A stretch of 64,000 nucleotides of DNA, from assembly GCF_002000125.1 (NCBI RefSeq), contig NZ_MLHH01000027.1, forward strand, positions 1-64,000. The letters run 5' to 3'. Numbering within the stretch: position 1 is the stretch's first letter; each line of letters starts with the position of its first letter. The notes beneath the pieces are model-generated. The model made no database searches. It was not told where the DNA came from and was given only the letters and a program-made list of their open reading frames with translations. Shown here piece by piece: positions 9,299 through 18,618 of the stretch. The translations under genes and the position numbers were made by a program. Source of the DNA: Rodentibacter heidelbergensis. GTDB lineage: Bacteria; Pseudomonadota; Gammaproteobacteria; Enterobacterales; Pasteurellaceae.

Positions 9299-9385
9299 AT
9301 GCGATATATTTTTCCTTTCATTGTTCTTTTATTGAATGGATGTTGGTATTCAAATGGGGGTATAAGTCCCAAGTTTTCTGTTTAA
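9299..9385 (+). pseudogene. truncated lipoprotein relic (28 codons)
   Basis: ATG 9299 is preceded by AGGTGG. It opens a lipoprotein-like signal with LNGC and then WYSNGG, close to the CFYSNG start of the mature lipoprotein at 8889. A TAA at 9383 stops it after 28 residues. It looks like the decayed 5' end of a third immunity-type lipoprotein gene, left from an earlier toxin-immunity pair. Confidence 0.6.
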
Positions 9386-9415
9386 CAAGCGAATAAGAAA
9401 ATGATAGAATTTGCG

Positions 9416-9460
9416 ACCGCACTTTTTTCATTCAATGGTAGGAATGAAGCTCAGTGCGGT
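9416..9460 (+). terminator. uptake-signal-pair hairpin ending the CDI locus
   Basis: ACCGCAC (9416-9422) pairs with GTGCGGT (9454-9460), and TCATTC pairs with GAATGA inside. A T-rich but interrupted tail follows. It probably terminates the CDI locus ahead of thrS. Confidence 0.55.
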
Positions 9461-9486
9461 TAATTTTATTGAAATTTTAAACGAAC

Positions 9487-9512
9487 ATGTCACCTTTCGT
9501 ATGGGTGACCAC
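9487..9512 (+). promoter_or_regulatory. thrS translational operator (tRNA-Thr anticodon-like hairpin)
   Basis: GTCACC (9489-9494) pairs with GGTGAC (9504-9509). With a T-G pair closing the stem, the loop is TTCGTAT, seven bases like an anticodon loop. It has CGT, the anticodon of a tRNA-Thr, at 9498-9500, flanked by T on the left and A on the right. The CGT lies about 30 bases before the start codon, just upstream of the AAGGA ribosome site. In E. coli, ThrRS binds such a tRNA-mimicking hairpin and blocks its own translation. The same control is inferred here. Confidence 0.85.
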
Positions 9513-9529
9513 TGTATTAAGGAATAACT

Positions 9530-11461
9530 ATGCCAATTATTACTTTACCTGACGGTTCCCAACGTCAATTTGATCGCCCTCTTTCCGTACTTGAAGTGGC
9601 TCAGGATATTGGTGCAGGTCTTGCCAAAGCAACCATTGCCGGTCGTGTCAACGGTGAACGCCGTGATGCCTGTGATCTTATCGAGCAAGATGCCACATTG
9701 GAAATCATTACCGCAAAAGATGAAGACGGTTTAGAAATTATCCGCCATTCTTGCGCTCATTTATTAGGCCATGCTATCAAACAATTATTTCCAGATGTGA
9801 AAATGGCGATTGGCCCTACGATTGAAAATGGCTTTTATTATGATGTGGACTTAGATCGCTCTTTAACTCAAGATGATTTAGAGGCCATTGAAAAACGTAT
9901 GCTTGAATTGGCGAAAACCAATTATGACGTGGTGAAAAAACGCGTGAGCTGGCAAGAGGCACGAGATACCTTTGAGCAACGTGGCGAGCCGTACAAAATG
10001 GCAATTTTAGATGAGAATATTGAACGCACGGCAACGCCGGCGTTATATCATCATGAAGAATATATTGATATGTGTCGTGGGCCACATGTGCCGAATATGC
10101 GTTTTTGCCATCATTTCAAATTACAAAAAGTGGCAGGTGCATATTGGCGTGGTGATAGCAAAAATAAAATGTTACAACGTATCTATGGCACAGCTTGGGC
10201 AGATAAAAAACAATTAGCCGAATATTTACAACGTTTGGAAGAAGCGGCAAAACGTGATCACCGTAAAATCGGTAAAGCCTTAGATTTGTACCATATGCAA
10301 GAAGAAGCACCGGGTATGGTGTTTTGGCACAATGATGGTTGGACAATTTTCCGTGAGCTTGAAACCTTTGTTCGCACGAAATTAAAAGAATACGATTATC
10401 AAGAAGTGAAAGGTCCGTTTATGATGGATCGTGTATTGTGGGAGAAAACAGGGCATTGGCAAAACTATGGCGATCTCATGTTTACGACACAATCGGAAAA
10501 TCGTGAATATGCCATTAAACCGATGAACTGCCCGGGGCATGTGCAGATTTTCAATCAAGGGTTAAAATCTTACCGTGATTTACCTATTCGTATGGCGGAA
10601 TTTGGTTCTTGCCACCGTAACGAGCCTTCCGGTTCTTTACATGGGTTAATGCGTGTGCGTGGTTTCACCCAAGATGATGCCCATATTTTCTGTACGGAAG
10701 ATCAAATCGAAAGTGAAGTAACCAGCTGTATTAAAATGGTTTACGACATTTACAGCACCTTCGGTTTTAACGATATTTATGTGAAGCTTTCCACCCGTCC
10801 TGAAAACCGTATTGGTTCGGATGAAATGTGGGATCGTGCAGAAGCAGGCCTTGCTGCTGCCTTGGCACATAATCAGCTTGAATATGAAGTTCAAGAAGGC
10901 GAAGGGGCATTCTATGGGCCGAAAATTGAATTTGCATTGCGTGATAGTTTAGGTCGTGAATGGCAATGCGGTACGGTGCAGTTAGACTTTGCCTTACCGG
11001 GTCGCTTAGAGGCGACTTATGTTGCCGAAGATAATGGACGTAAAACACCGGTGATGATCCACCGTGCAATTTTGGGTTCAATAGAGCGTTTCATCGGGAT
11101 CATTACGGAAGAATACGCCGGTTTCTTCCCACCATGGTTAGCCCCAACACAAGCTGTGGTGATGAATATCACCGATAGCCAAGCCGATTATGTACAACAG
11201 GTTGCAAAACAGCTATCTGATGCGGGGCTACGGGTGAAAACGGATTTACGAAACGAAAAAGTCGGCTTTAAAATTCGTGAACATACTTTACGCCGTGTGC
11301 CTTATATGCTGGTTTGTGGTGATAAAGAAATCGCAGAAGGTAAGGTGGCAGTGCGTACCCGTAAAGGGGTTGATCTTGGCTCGTTCAGTGTAGAAGAATT
11401 TGCGGAAATCTTGAAAAAACAAGTAAGAAACCGTGAATTAAAATTACTCAACGAAGAATAA
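9530..11461 (+). CDS. thrS: threonine-tRNA ligase
   Basis: This 643-residue class II synthetase charges tRNA-Thr in the cytoplasm. It has the usual order. An N-terminal TGS domain (about 1-61) is followed by the editing domain with [10 protein letters not shown] (about 73-82). The catalytic core follows, with motif 2 around [11 protein letters not shown] and the zinc ligands Cys in MNCPGH plus two His. The C-terminal anticodon-binding domain ends the protein. Length equals the E. coli enzyme. ATG 9530 follows AAGGA by six bases. Unlike in enterobacteria, infC does not follow; a terminator does. Regulation is probably by the operator hairpin just upstream. Confidence 0.98.
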   Translation: MPIITLPDGSQRQFDRPLSVLEVAQDIGAGLAKATIAGRVNGERRDACDLIEQDATLEIITAKDEDGLEIIRHSCAHLLGHAIKQLFPDVKMAIGPTIENGFYYDVDLDRSLTQDDLEAIEKRMLELAKTNYDVVKKRVSWQEARDTFEQRGEPYKMAILDENIERTATPALYHHEEYIDMCRGPHVPNMRFCHHFKLQKVAGAYWRGDSKNKMLQRIYGTAWADKKQLAEYLQRLEEAAKRDHRKIGKALDLYHMQEEAPGMVFWHNDGWTIFRELETFVRTKLKEYDYQEVKGPFMMDRVLWEKTGHWQNYGDLMFTTQSENREYAIKPMNCPGHVQIFNQGLKSYRDLPIRMAEFGSCHRNEPSGSLHGLMRVRGFTQDDAHIFCTEDQIESEVTSCIKMVYDIYSTFGFNDIYVKLSTRPENRIGSDEMWDRAEAGLAAALAHNQLEYEVQEGEGAFYGPKIEFALRDSLGREWQCGTVQLDFALPGRLEATYVAEDNGRKTPVMIHRAILGSIERFIGIITEEYAGFFPPWLAPTQAVVMNITDSQADYVQQVAKQLSDAGLRVKTDLRNEKVGFKIREHTLRRVPYMLVCGDKEIAEGKVAVRTRKGVDLGSFSVEEFAEILKKQVRNRELKLLNEE

Positions 11462-11504
11462 AAACACCGTAAAAAACAACCGCACTTTGTAGGCGGTAAA
11501 CGAT

Positions 11505-11533
11505 AAAAGGCTAGGTTGTTACTAGCCTTTTTT
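11505..11533 (+). terminator. thrS terminator
   Basis: AAAAGGCTAG (11505-11514) and CTAGCCTTTTTT form a 9-bp stem with a short loop and a T-run, a standard rho-independent terminator. An uptake signal lies just before it. Confidence 0.9.
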
Positions 11534-11559
11534 ATCAATTTTAAGAAAAATGAAGGTTT

Positions 11560-11594
11560 CTTAACTTTTTCTTAAGATTTATGCGGTTTAATAC
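11560..11594 (+). promoter_or_regulatory. QseB-type direct repeat and -10 of the ygiW-qseBC promoter
   Basis: CTTAA-N6-CTTAA occupies 11560-11575 and sits at the -35 position relative to a TAATAC -10 at 11589-11594. This is the spacing and motif described for QseB autoregulation of the ygiW-qseBC operon in Aggregatibacter actinomycetemcomitans. No good -35 hexamer is seen, as expected of an activator-dependent promoter. Confidence 0.7.
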
Positions 11595-11659
11595 ACCTCA
11601 ACAAAGCAACAATGCTTTGAAAAATGAATGATTAACCCTAAATTTAAGAGGAAAACTTT

Positions 11660-12031
11660 ATGAAAAAATTAACATTAACCACATTGCTTGCCATTGCGAC
11701 CTCAACAGCTTTTGCCGGTTTTAATGGAAATACCAATACCACGCAAGGTGGATTTAAACAAGCGCCTGCACAAGTGATCAGTGTTAAACAAGCTTTATCG
11801 GAAAAAGATAACACGATGGTGAGTTTAGTGGGAAATATTACTCAGCAAATTGATAAAGACGATTATCTTTTCAGCGATGGTTCGGCACAAATTAAAGTGG
11901 AAATCAAAAATCGTGTATGGAACGGTTTAAATGTAGGGCCGCAAGATAAAGTTAAAATCAGTGGAAAATTAGACAACGATGCCTTTGAAAAAGCAGAAGT
12001 TGATGTATATAGCATTGAAAAAGTGAATTAA
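11660..12031 (+). CDS. ygiW: YgiW-type periplasmic BOF protein
   Basis: This 123-residue protein has a clear signal peptide (KKLTLTTLLAIA, cleavage after AFA about residue 19). A single OB-fold of the bacterial BOF (DUF388) family follows, with the VSLVGNI...YLFSDGS...IKVEI pattern. The family is periplasmic and linked to stress responses and to signalling through the neighbouring sensor. It is the first gene of an operon with qseB and qseC, separated from them by an attenuator-like hairpin. The start is ATG 11660 after AGAGGA. Confidence 0.9.
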   Translation: MKKLTLTTLLAIATSTAFAGFNGNTNTTQGGFKQAPAQVISVKQALSEKDNTMVSLVGNITQQIDKDDYLFSDGSAQIKVEIKNRVWNGLNVGPQDKVKISGKLDNDAFEKAEVDVYSIEKVN

Positions 12032-12037
12032 TCATTG

Positions 12038-12070
12038 GAAATGGTGGGCATTTTGCTCACCATTTCGTTT
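12038..12070 (+). terminator. ygiW-qseB intercistronic attenuator/terminator
   Basis: GAAATGGTG (12038-12046) pairs with CACCATTTC (12058-12066), followed by GTTTT. The short T-run suggests partial termination. An attenuator between ygiW and qseB has been described in A. actinomycetemcomitans, and this matches in position. An uptake signal follows at 12074-12082. Confidence 0.7.
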
Positions 12071-12169
12071 TGAAAGTGCGGTCACAAAAAGCAATGTTTT
12101 TGAAGGTTGGCTTTGCCAACGGCCTCGTGAGAGGTGAACAAACGAATGAACGAGTTTGTGAATAAATTT

Positions 12170-12838
12170 ATGCGAATTTTATTAATTGAAGATGATGCGT
12201 TAATCGGCAACGGGCTACAAATAGGGTTATCCAAATCCGGATTTGTGGTGGATTGGTTTACAGATGGAAAAACCGGTTTTAATGCCCTCAATGCCGCGCC
12301 CTATGATGCGGTTGTGTTAGATCTCACCTTGCCGAAAATGGATGGATTGGATGTGTTACAACAATGGCGAAGCCATAATCAGTCTATTCCTGTGCTGATT
12401 TTGACGGCGCGTGATACCTTAGATGAACGTGTAAAAGGGCTGCAAAAAGGGGCGGATGATTATCTTTGTAAGCCTTTTGCACTGGCAGAAGTTATTGCAC
12501 GTCTGCAAGCGTTGATCCGCCGTAGCTATGGACATACCACACCGCTACTCACCCACCTGAATGTTACCCTTGATCCGAACCAGCGAAGTGTTCGATTAAA
12601 TGATGAACCGCTTTCTCTTACCACTCGGGAATATAAGCTGTTAGAGCTTTTTATGCTGAATAAAGATCGTGTGCTTTCCCGCTCAACCATTGAAGAAAAA
12701 TTATCCACATGGGAAGAGGAAATTAGCAGTGCGGCCTTAGATGTGCATATTTATAATTTACGCCAAAAACTCGGTAAACAATTTATTCGTACTGTTCATG
12801 GTGTAGGCTACGCATTGGGGCAGCATGATGACAAATAA
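12170..12838 (+). CDS. qseB: response regulator QseB (FirR-like)
   Basis: This is an OmpR-family regulator of 222 residues. The receiver domain begins [12 protein letters not shown] (acidic pocket Glu/Asp), with the phospho-acceptor Asp in [12 protein letters not shown] and the switch Lys in DYLCKPFA. The C-terminal winged helix contains [12 protein letters not shown] and the GVGYALG end. I prefer ATG 12170 because homologues start MRILLIEDD; the in-frame GTG 12134 and ATG 12146 add 8-12 unusual residues. It pairs with QseC, whose start overlaps its end. The expected targets include the CTTAA repeats before ygiW. Confidence 0.95.
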   Translation: MRILLIEDDALIGNGLQIGLSKSGFVVDWFTDGKTGFNALNAAPYDAVVLDLTLPKMDGLDVLQQWRSHNQSIPVLILTARDTLDERVKGLQKGADDYLCKPFALAEVIARLQALIRRSYGHTTPLLTHLNVTLDPNQRSVRLNDEPLSLTTREYKLLELFMLNKDRVLSRSTIEEKLSTWEEEISSAALDVHIYNLRQKLGKQFIRTVHGVGYALGQHDDK

Positions 12839-14180
12839 AAGTTTAAAGTTCCGCTTGATGAGCGGATTATTTTTGATTGCCCTGTTCGTGTGGCTAATTT
12901 CCACTTTTGTGGCTTGGAAAGTCGCTAAAAAAGAAGCTTATGAAGTGTTTGATGCTCAGCAAGTGCTGTTTGCCGAGCGTCTTGCTACCTCAGATTTACA
13001 AAATATTTTACTGGGTAATACCGAGTTCAATCGTGGTGGATTTAAACCCCTAAAACGAAAATATGATGACGATGCCCTGGCTTTTGCGATTTTTTCAAAA
13101 AACGGGGAGCGATTATTAAGTGATGGGGATAACGGCGATCATTTTATTTTTAGTGATAAAGAAGGATTTGCTTCAGCCTACATCGAAAACGATGATGATA
13201 AATGGCGAATTTATTGGTTACCGGTGGCACAAGGGGAATTGCGTATTGCGGTGGGCCAGGAAATTGAATATCGGGAAGAATTAGTCAATAAAATGGTTTT
13301 TGGACAAACTGCGATTTGGTTTGGCAGCTTACCGATTTTATTGGCTGTGGTTTTTTATTTAATTCACCAAGCCTTAAAACCGATTAATCAATTAAGCCGT
13401 GAACTGTTAGGAAGAAAACCGGGGGACATTTCGCTACTTGACACTTCAAACGTTCCAACGGAAATTTTGCCGTTAGTGAAAAATTTAAATCAATTTTTTG
13501 ACCGCACTTCGGCGATGTTAAAAAGAGAACGCCGTTTTACCTCTGATGCCGCCCATGAGTTACGCAGCCCTTTGAGCGCATTACGAATTCAAACAGAAGT
13601 CGCCCAGCTTGCCGGTGATGATAAAGCCATGCGAGAACAAGCCCTAAGCAATTTAACCCTAGGCATTGATCGTGCCAGTCAGTTAATTGAACAACTTTTA
13701 ACCTTATCCCGTTTAGATAATTTGAAAGAGCTTGATGAATTACAGCCGATAAAATGGCAAGAAATTATCCCTTCTTTAATTAGTGAGCTTTATATGGGGG
13801 CGCAAAAACGGCAAATTACCTTGTCGTTTGAAGAAAAATCTCTCCCTCTTGAAAAGAATGGCCAGCCTTTTTTGGTTTCACTCATGTTGAGAAATCTCTT
13901 GGATAATGCGATTAAATATGCCAAACCGGGGGCTTCGGTGAAAGTAATATTATCTAAAAATCACATTATTGTAGAAGATAATGGCGGTGGGGTGAGTGAA
14001 AGTGATTTAGCCCGATTAGGACAACGTTTTTATCGTCCTGCAGGACAAAATGAAAAGGGAAGCGGTTTAGGTCTTTCTATCGTATTTCGTATTGCAGAAC
14101 TTCATCATTATAAAGTTCGCTTAGAAAATGTTATGGATGAAGGAAAAATCATCGGCTTTCGTGCCGTTATCCAATTATAG
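12825..14180 (+). CDS. qseC: sensor histidine kinase QseC
   Basis: This 451-residue inner-membrane kinase has a first membrane helix at about 10-30. A periplasmic sensor follows to about 160, then a second helix (about 160-180) and a HAMP-like linker. The dimerisation/phosphoacceptor box has His in [14 protein letters not shown], and the ATPase domain has N ([13 protein letters not shown]), DNGGG and GSGLGLSI boxes. The gene overlaps the end of qseB by about 14 bases, so translation is coupled. ATG 12825 or the adjacent ATG 12828 may be used. Homologues respond to metal ions or catecholamines in related bacteria; the ligand here cannot be read. Confidence 0.95.
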   Translation: MMTNKSLKFRLMSGLFLIALFVWLISTFVAWKVAKKEAYEVFDAQQVLFAERLATSDLQNILLGNTEFNRGGFKPLKRKYDDDALAFAIFSKNGERLLSDGDNGDHFIFSDKEGFASAYIENDDDKWRIYWLPVAQGELRIAVGQEIEYREELVNKMVFGQTAIWFGSLPILLAVVFYLIHQALKPINQLSRELLGRKPGDISLLDTSNVPTEILPLVKNLNQFFDRTSAMLKRERRFTSDAAHELRSPLSALRIQTEVAQLAGDDKAMREQALSNLTLGIDRASQLIEQLLTLSRLDNLKELDELQPIKWQEIIPSLISELYMGAQKRQITLSFEEKSLPLEKNGQPFLVSLMLRNLLDNAIKYAKPGASVKVILSKNHIIVEDNGGGVSESDLARLGQRFYRPAGQNEKGSGLGLSIVFRIAELHHYKVRLENVMDEGKIIGFRAVIQL

Positions 14181-14260
14181 ATAAAAATCAATGCTGACAA
14201 ATCACAGCATTTGAGAATAAAAATGGCGATTATGTATTGCAAAAGATGAGATTTTATAAA

Positions 14261-14295
14261 AACTCCCTAAAAAGTTAGGGCTTCCTGTGGGAGTT
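14261..14295 (+). promoter_or_regulatory. alternative hairpins in the sohB leader
   Basis: AACTCCC (14261-14267) can pair with GGGAGTT (14289-14295). CCCTAA (14265-14270) can instead pair with TTAGGG (14275-14280). Both use the same CCC, so they exclude each other. No T-run follows. The role is unknown; a TACAAT box follows at about 14300. Confidence 0.4.
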
Positions 14296-14341
14296 AAAGT
14301 ACAATAGCCCACTTGAAAACGGTAAATGAAAGGAATTTATT

Positions 14342-15400
14342 ATGTGGACAGATATTTTTATCGGTTACGGTCTTTTTATTTTAGAAATTTTAACAATCTT
14401 GCTGATTATTGGGGCAATTGTGGCCTTTATTATTTCTGCACGTCAGCACAAGAATGGTGTGCAAGGGGAATTAGTGATTACGGATTTATCGGAAAATTTT
14501 GAAAATACGGTAAAACAATTGCGTCATTTTCATTTGTCGGAAGAGGAATTGAAACAGCAGGAAAAAGCGGAAAAGAAAGCAGAAAAGCAAAAAGCGAAAG
14601 CGTTGAAGGCCAAACTGAAAAAAGGGGAGGCCGTTGAAGCTTCAAAACCCTCTGTTTATGTTTTAGATTTTAAAGGTGATATTTCCGCTTCGCAGACCAC
14701 GGCACTTCGTGAGGAAATTTCAGCTATTCTTAATGTAGCAACGCCGGAAGATGAGGTGCTATTACGTTTAGAAAGCCCGGGTGGGGTGGTTCATGGATAT
14801 GGGTTAGCCGCTTCTCAGCTGGCACGTTTAAAACAAAAGGGTATTAAATTAACTGTAGCGGTGGATAAAGTGGCGGCGAGCGGAGGCTATATGATGGCTT
14901 GTGTAGCAGATCACATTATCGCAGCCCCTTTTGCCATAGTGGGATCTATTGGTGTGGTGGCCCAAATGCCTAATATTCATCGCTTATTAAAAAAACATGA
15001 TGTTGATGTAGAGGTGATGACCGCAGGAGAATTTAAACGCACAATGACGGTTTTAGGAGAAAATACCGAGAAAGGAAAACAAAAATTCCAACAAGAATTG
15101 GAAGAAACCCATCAATTATTTAAACAATTTGTTCAGCAAAATCGACCGCACTTGGATATGGACAAAGTGGCAACCGGGGAGCATTGGTTTGGTTCGCAGG
15201 CATTAGAATTACAGCTTGTTGATGGGATTTCTACCAGTGATGATCTTTTACTTGAGAAGATGAAAGAAAAATTCGTAGTAGGTGTTACCTATAAGGTGAA
15301 AAAACCATTATTACATAAACTTGGACAGCAAGCAGAAGAGCGAGTAGAGAGTTTAATTCAGCGTTATATACATAAAAATCGGCAAGATTTTATTCATTAA
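14342..15400 (+). CDS. sohB: SohB, inner-membrane signal-peptide-peptidase-like protease (S49)
   Basis: This 352-residue protein has one N-terminal membrane helix (about 8-30) and a Lys/Glu/Ala-rich charged coil (about 70-105). The S49 (SppA-type) peptidase domain follows, with SPGGVVHGYG, the nucleophile Ser in AASGGYMMACVAD and the general-base Lys in GEFKRTMTVLGEN. These match the Ser/Lys dyad of E. coli SohB. It is thought to degrade membrane or periplasmic peptides. It is a single gene, closed by a hairpin terminator at 15449. Confidence 0.95.
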   Translation: MWTDIFIGYGLFILEILTILLIIGAIVAFIISARQHKNGVQGELVITDLSENFENTVKQLRHFHLSEEELKQQEKAEKKAEKQKAKALKAKLKKGEAVEASKPSVYVLDFKGDISASQTTALREEISAILNVATPEDEVLLRLESPGGVVHGYGLAASQLARLKQKGIKLTVAVDKVAASGGYMMACVADHIIAAPFAIVGSIGVVAQMPNIHRLLKKHDVDVEVMTAGEFKRTMTVLGENTEKGKQKFQQELEETHQLFKQFVQQNRPHLDMDKVATGEHWFGSQALELQLVDGISTSDDLLLEKMKEKFVVGVTYKVKKPLLHKLGQQAEERVESLIQRYIHKNRQDFIH

Positions 15401-15448
15401 ATTATTTACATTTCTTTACAAAAAAACAGAGAAAATAGAGAGAGTTAG

Positions 15449-15478
15449 GGTCGTTTAATGTTTACAAAACGACCTTTT
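15449..15478 (+). terminator. sohB terminator
   Basis: GGTCGTTT (15449-15456) pairs with AAACGACC (15467-15474), followed by TTTTGC. This is an 8-bp stem with a short T-run. Confidence 0.75.
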
Positions 15479-15589
15479 GCTATTAGTATAGCCAACCGAA
15501 ACTTTTATAGTTTTCTAACATGGAATTCATCAATCTTAGTTATGTTTTCTTATTTAGGATAATGCTTTTAACAATTAAAAGGTAACAAC

Positions 15590-16450
15590 ATGAAATTATC
15601 TCGTATTTTATTATCTACCCTTGCTGTGGCAACCCTTGCCGGCTGTGGTAACTTAAGCAAAGTGACCGCTGAAGGTATGCCGGAATATAAAGATGTAGAT
15701 GGTGTTCAAGTTCCTCAACTTGTATGGCCTAAAATTGATCAGTCCGGTTTCAACCATGATGGTAGCCAGTTCGGTTCATGGCCAAATTGGGATAACGTTC
15801 GTATGATCGAGCGTGGTATGAATAAAGATCAATTATATAATTTGATTGGTCGTCCACACTTCTCTGAAGGTTTATTCGGGGTAGAAGAATGGGATTATGC
15901 ATTTAACTACCGTGAAAATGGCGTACATAAAATCTGCCAATACAAAATTTTATTCGATAAAAACCACAATGCACAAAGCTTCTTCTGGTATCCAAACGGA
16001 TGTAACGGTAACTTTGCTTACACATTAAGTGGTGATTTCCTGTTTGATTTCGATAAAGATGTGTTAACCCCACGCGGTAAAGAAGTGGTTGATAATGTGG
16101 CTGCTCAGTTAAAATCATCAGGTGCGAAAGAGGTTAAAGTTGCAGGTTATACTGACCGTTTAGGTTCAGATGCCTATAATATGAACCTTTCTCAACGTCG
16201 TGCAAACCGTGTTAAAGCACGTTTAATTGAAGATGGCGTTACTGCACAAATTACAGCAATTGGTTACGGTAAAAATCCTCAAGTGAAAGCTTGTGAAGGT
16301 TTCCGCCATGCAAGTAAAGAAGAGAAGGATTGTTTACGTCCTAACCGTCGTGTAGAGATCACTGCTTCCGGCTCCGTATTGAAATTACATCAAGAAGGTG
16401 GTCAGGTGAATGGCGGAACGCAAGGGCCTACACCTCTTTATCAAAAATAA
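15590..16450 (+). CDS. outer-membrane lipoprotein with BamE-like and OmpA domains
   Basis: This 286-residue lipoprotein has the lipobox LAGC at 16-19. Residues about 55-125 resemble the BamE/SmpA fold (IERGMNKDQLYNLIGRPHF, then EEWDYAFNY). Residues about 145-262 are an OmpA-C peptidoglycan-binding domain (FDFDKDVLTP, GYTDRLGSDAYNMNLSQRRA, NRRVEI) with the Asp and Arg that bind diaminopimelate. It would tie the outer membrane to peptidoglycan. It is distinct from Pal, which is shorter and lacks the BamE-like part. It is a single gene with a strong terminator shared with the convergent kinase gene. Confidence 0.88.
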   Translation: MKLSRILLSTLAVATLAGCGNLSKVTAEGMPEYKDVDGVQVPQLVWPKIDQSGFNHDGSQFGSWPNWDNVRMIERGMNKDQLYNLIGRPHFSEGLFGVEEWDYAFNYRENGVHKICQYKILFDKNHNAQSFFWYPNGCNGNFAYTLSGDFLFDFDKDVLTPRGKEVVDNVAAQLKSSGAKEVKVAGYTDRLGSDAYNMNLSQRRANRVKARLIEDGVTAQITAIGYGKNPQVKACEGFRHASKEEKDCLRPNRRVEITASGSVLKLHQEGGQVNGGTQGPTPLYQK

Positions 16451-16464
16451 TTTTTGATTGAATG

Positions 16465-16498
16465 AAAAATAGCATAACAAAAAGTTATGCTATTTTTT
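16465..16498. terminator. bidirectional terminator between convergent genes
   Basis: AAAAATAGCATAAC pairs with GTTATGCTATTTTTTT around a short A loop. It is strong and has A/T runs on both sides, so it serves the lipoprotein gene (+) and the kinase gene (-). Confidence 0.92.
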
Positions 16499-16507
16499 TA
16501 TCTCAAA

Positions 16508-17371
16508 TTAACTTTCTATAATATCGGATAATGTTTTTTGCGTAAGATGAATATAATTACCTAAGAAACGATGACTAAAATTTAACAAATAATAAAGCTG
16601 ATAAATTGGCTTTCTTTTCTCATATCCCGCCCAATCTAAGGCAAAAGTGCGGTCATAATTGATATAGAATTTTTCAGGGAAAGGCTCAAAAAGTTCGGTG
16701 AAGGCAAGATCGCATTCCCTATCGCCCCAATAACATGCGGGATCATAGCTAAAGGTTTGATCATTAACCACGCAGACATTTTCAATCCATAAATTACCGT
16801 GCAAAAGGGAAGGTTTAGGATGATGTTTTGCGAGCTTTTGTGCAACGAGACGAACGATTTGATCGATATTTCCAAAATCTAGTCCCTTGTCCTTACATAA
16901 CTGGAGCTGCCAACCAATACGCTGCTCGCTAAAAAAAGTAGCCCAATTCCCATGCCATTTATTTGGTTGATGTACCGGACCAAGCCAAGTATCGAAATCT
17001 AATCCATAATATTGATTTCCGGCAATTTGATGCAATTGGGCTAATTGATGTCCGAAGTCTTCAGTAAGTGAAGATTGTTGTTTAATGTTAAGCGCTTCTA
17101 AAAGTAAAAAACTGTGATTTTGTGAACAACCGACACCATAAACCATCGGGAGATGAAGTGCGGTCGTTTTTCGTAACATTTCAAGTTGATCGGCTTCTGC
17201 ACGGAACATTGAGCGGTAGGATTTTTCATTGGCTTTGACAAAAACAGGCGCAACGCCATCATCAATAATCCAAGCTTCATGAATTTCTCCACGGTGGATA
17301 CATTCCTTGTGTTTAATTGAATAATAAGCGCCAAATTGATCGGCTAAGACTTGAGAAACGGATTTCCACAT
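16508..17371 (-). CDS. fructosamine/ketosamine kinase family protein (YniA-like)
   Basis: This 287-residue protein of the FN3K family in the aminoglycoside-phosphotransferase fold has an N-lobe Lys in VFVKANEKS. The catalytic loop reads LLHGNLWIEN, and the metal-binding segment is DPACYWGDRECDLAF. Family members phosphorylate ketosamines on glycated proteins. The Brenner motif is normally HGD; here the codon is AAT, giving HGN, so the catalytic Asp is replaced by Asn. Either activity is lost or changed, or this lineage uses another residue. I chose ATG 17371, six bases after AGGAG; ATG 17377 abuts the AGGAG. Confidence 0.88.
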   Translation of the reverse strand: MWKSVSQVLADQFGAYYSIKHKECIHRGEIHEAWIIDDGVAPVFVKANEKSYRSMFRAEADQLEMLRKTTALHLPMVYGVGCSQNHSFLLLEALNIKQQSSLTEDFGHQLAQLHQIAGNQYYGLDFDTWLGPVHQPNKWHGNWATFFSEQRIGWQLQLCKDKGLDFGNIDQIVRLVAQKLAKHHPKPSLLHGNLWIENVCVVNDQTFSYDPACYWGDRECDLAFTELFEPFPEKFYINYDRTFALDWAGYEKRKPIYQLYYLLNFSHRFLGNYIHLTQKTLSDIIES

Positions 17372-17471
17372 AATCATCTCCTAGACACAACAAATTCACT
17401 CTTATTCTAAAAGATTTTCTAAAGATTACTGTGATATACCTCAAACTTTTAGAGATTAAATGATGCGATAA

Positions 17472-17519
17472 AATCCCCCTGAAATAGAGGATAATTGATA
17501 AATAAAAGGGTGATTTTTT
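17472..17519 (+). promoter_or_regulatory. possible attenuator-like hairpin before pheS
   Basis: AATCCCCCT (17472-17480) can pair with AGGGTGATT (17507-17515) with one mismatch, running into a T-run. E. coli pheST has an attenuator here, but I find no Phe-rich leader peptide. The support is weak. Confidence 0.3.
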
Positions 17520-17541
17520 AGTGCGTTGGTATTATCATTAA

Positions 17542-18570
<1,029 letters not shown>

Positions 18571-18618
18571 TGATATTTAAATAGCAATAAAACAACGAAT
18601 TTTTAAAGGATAAGCATA

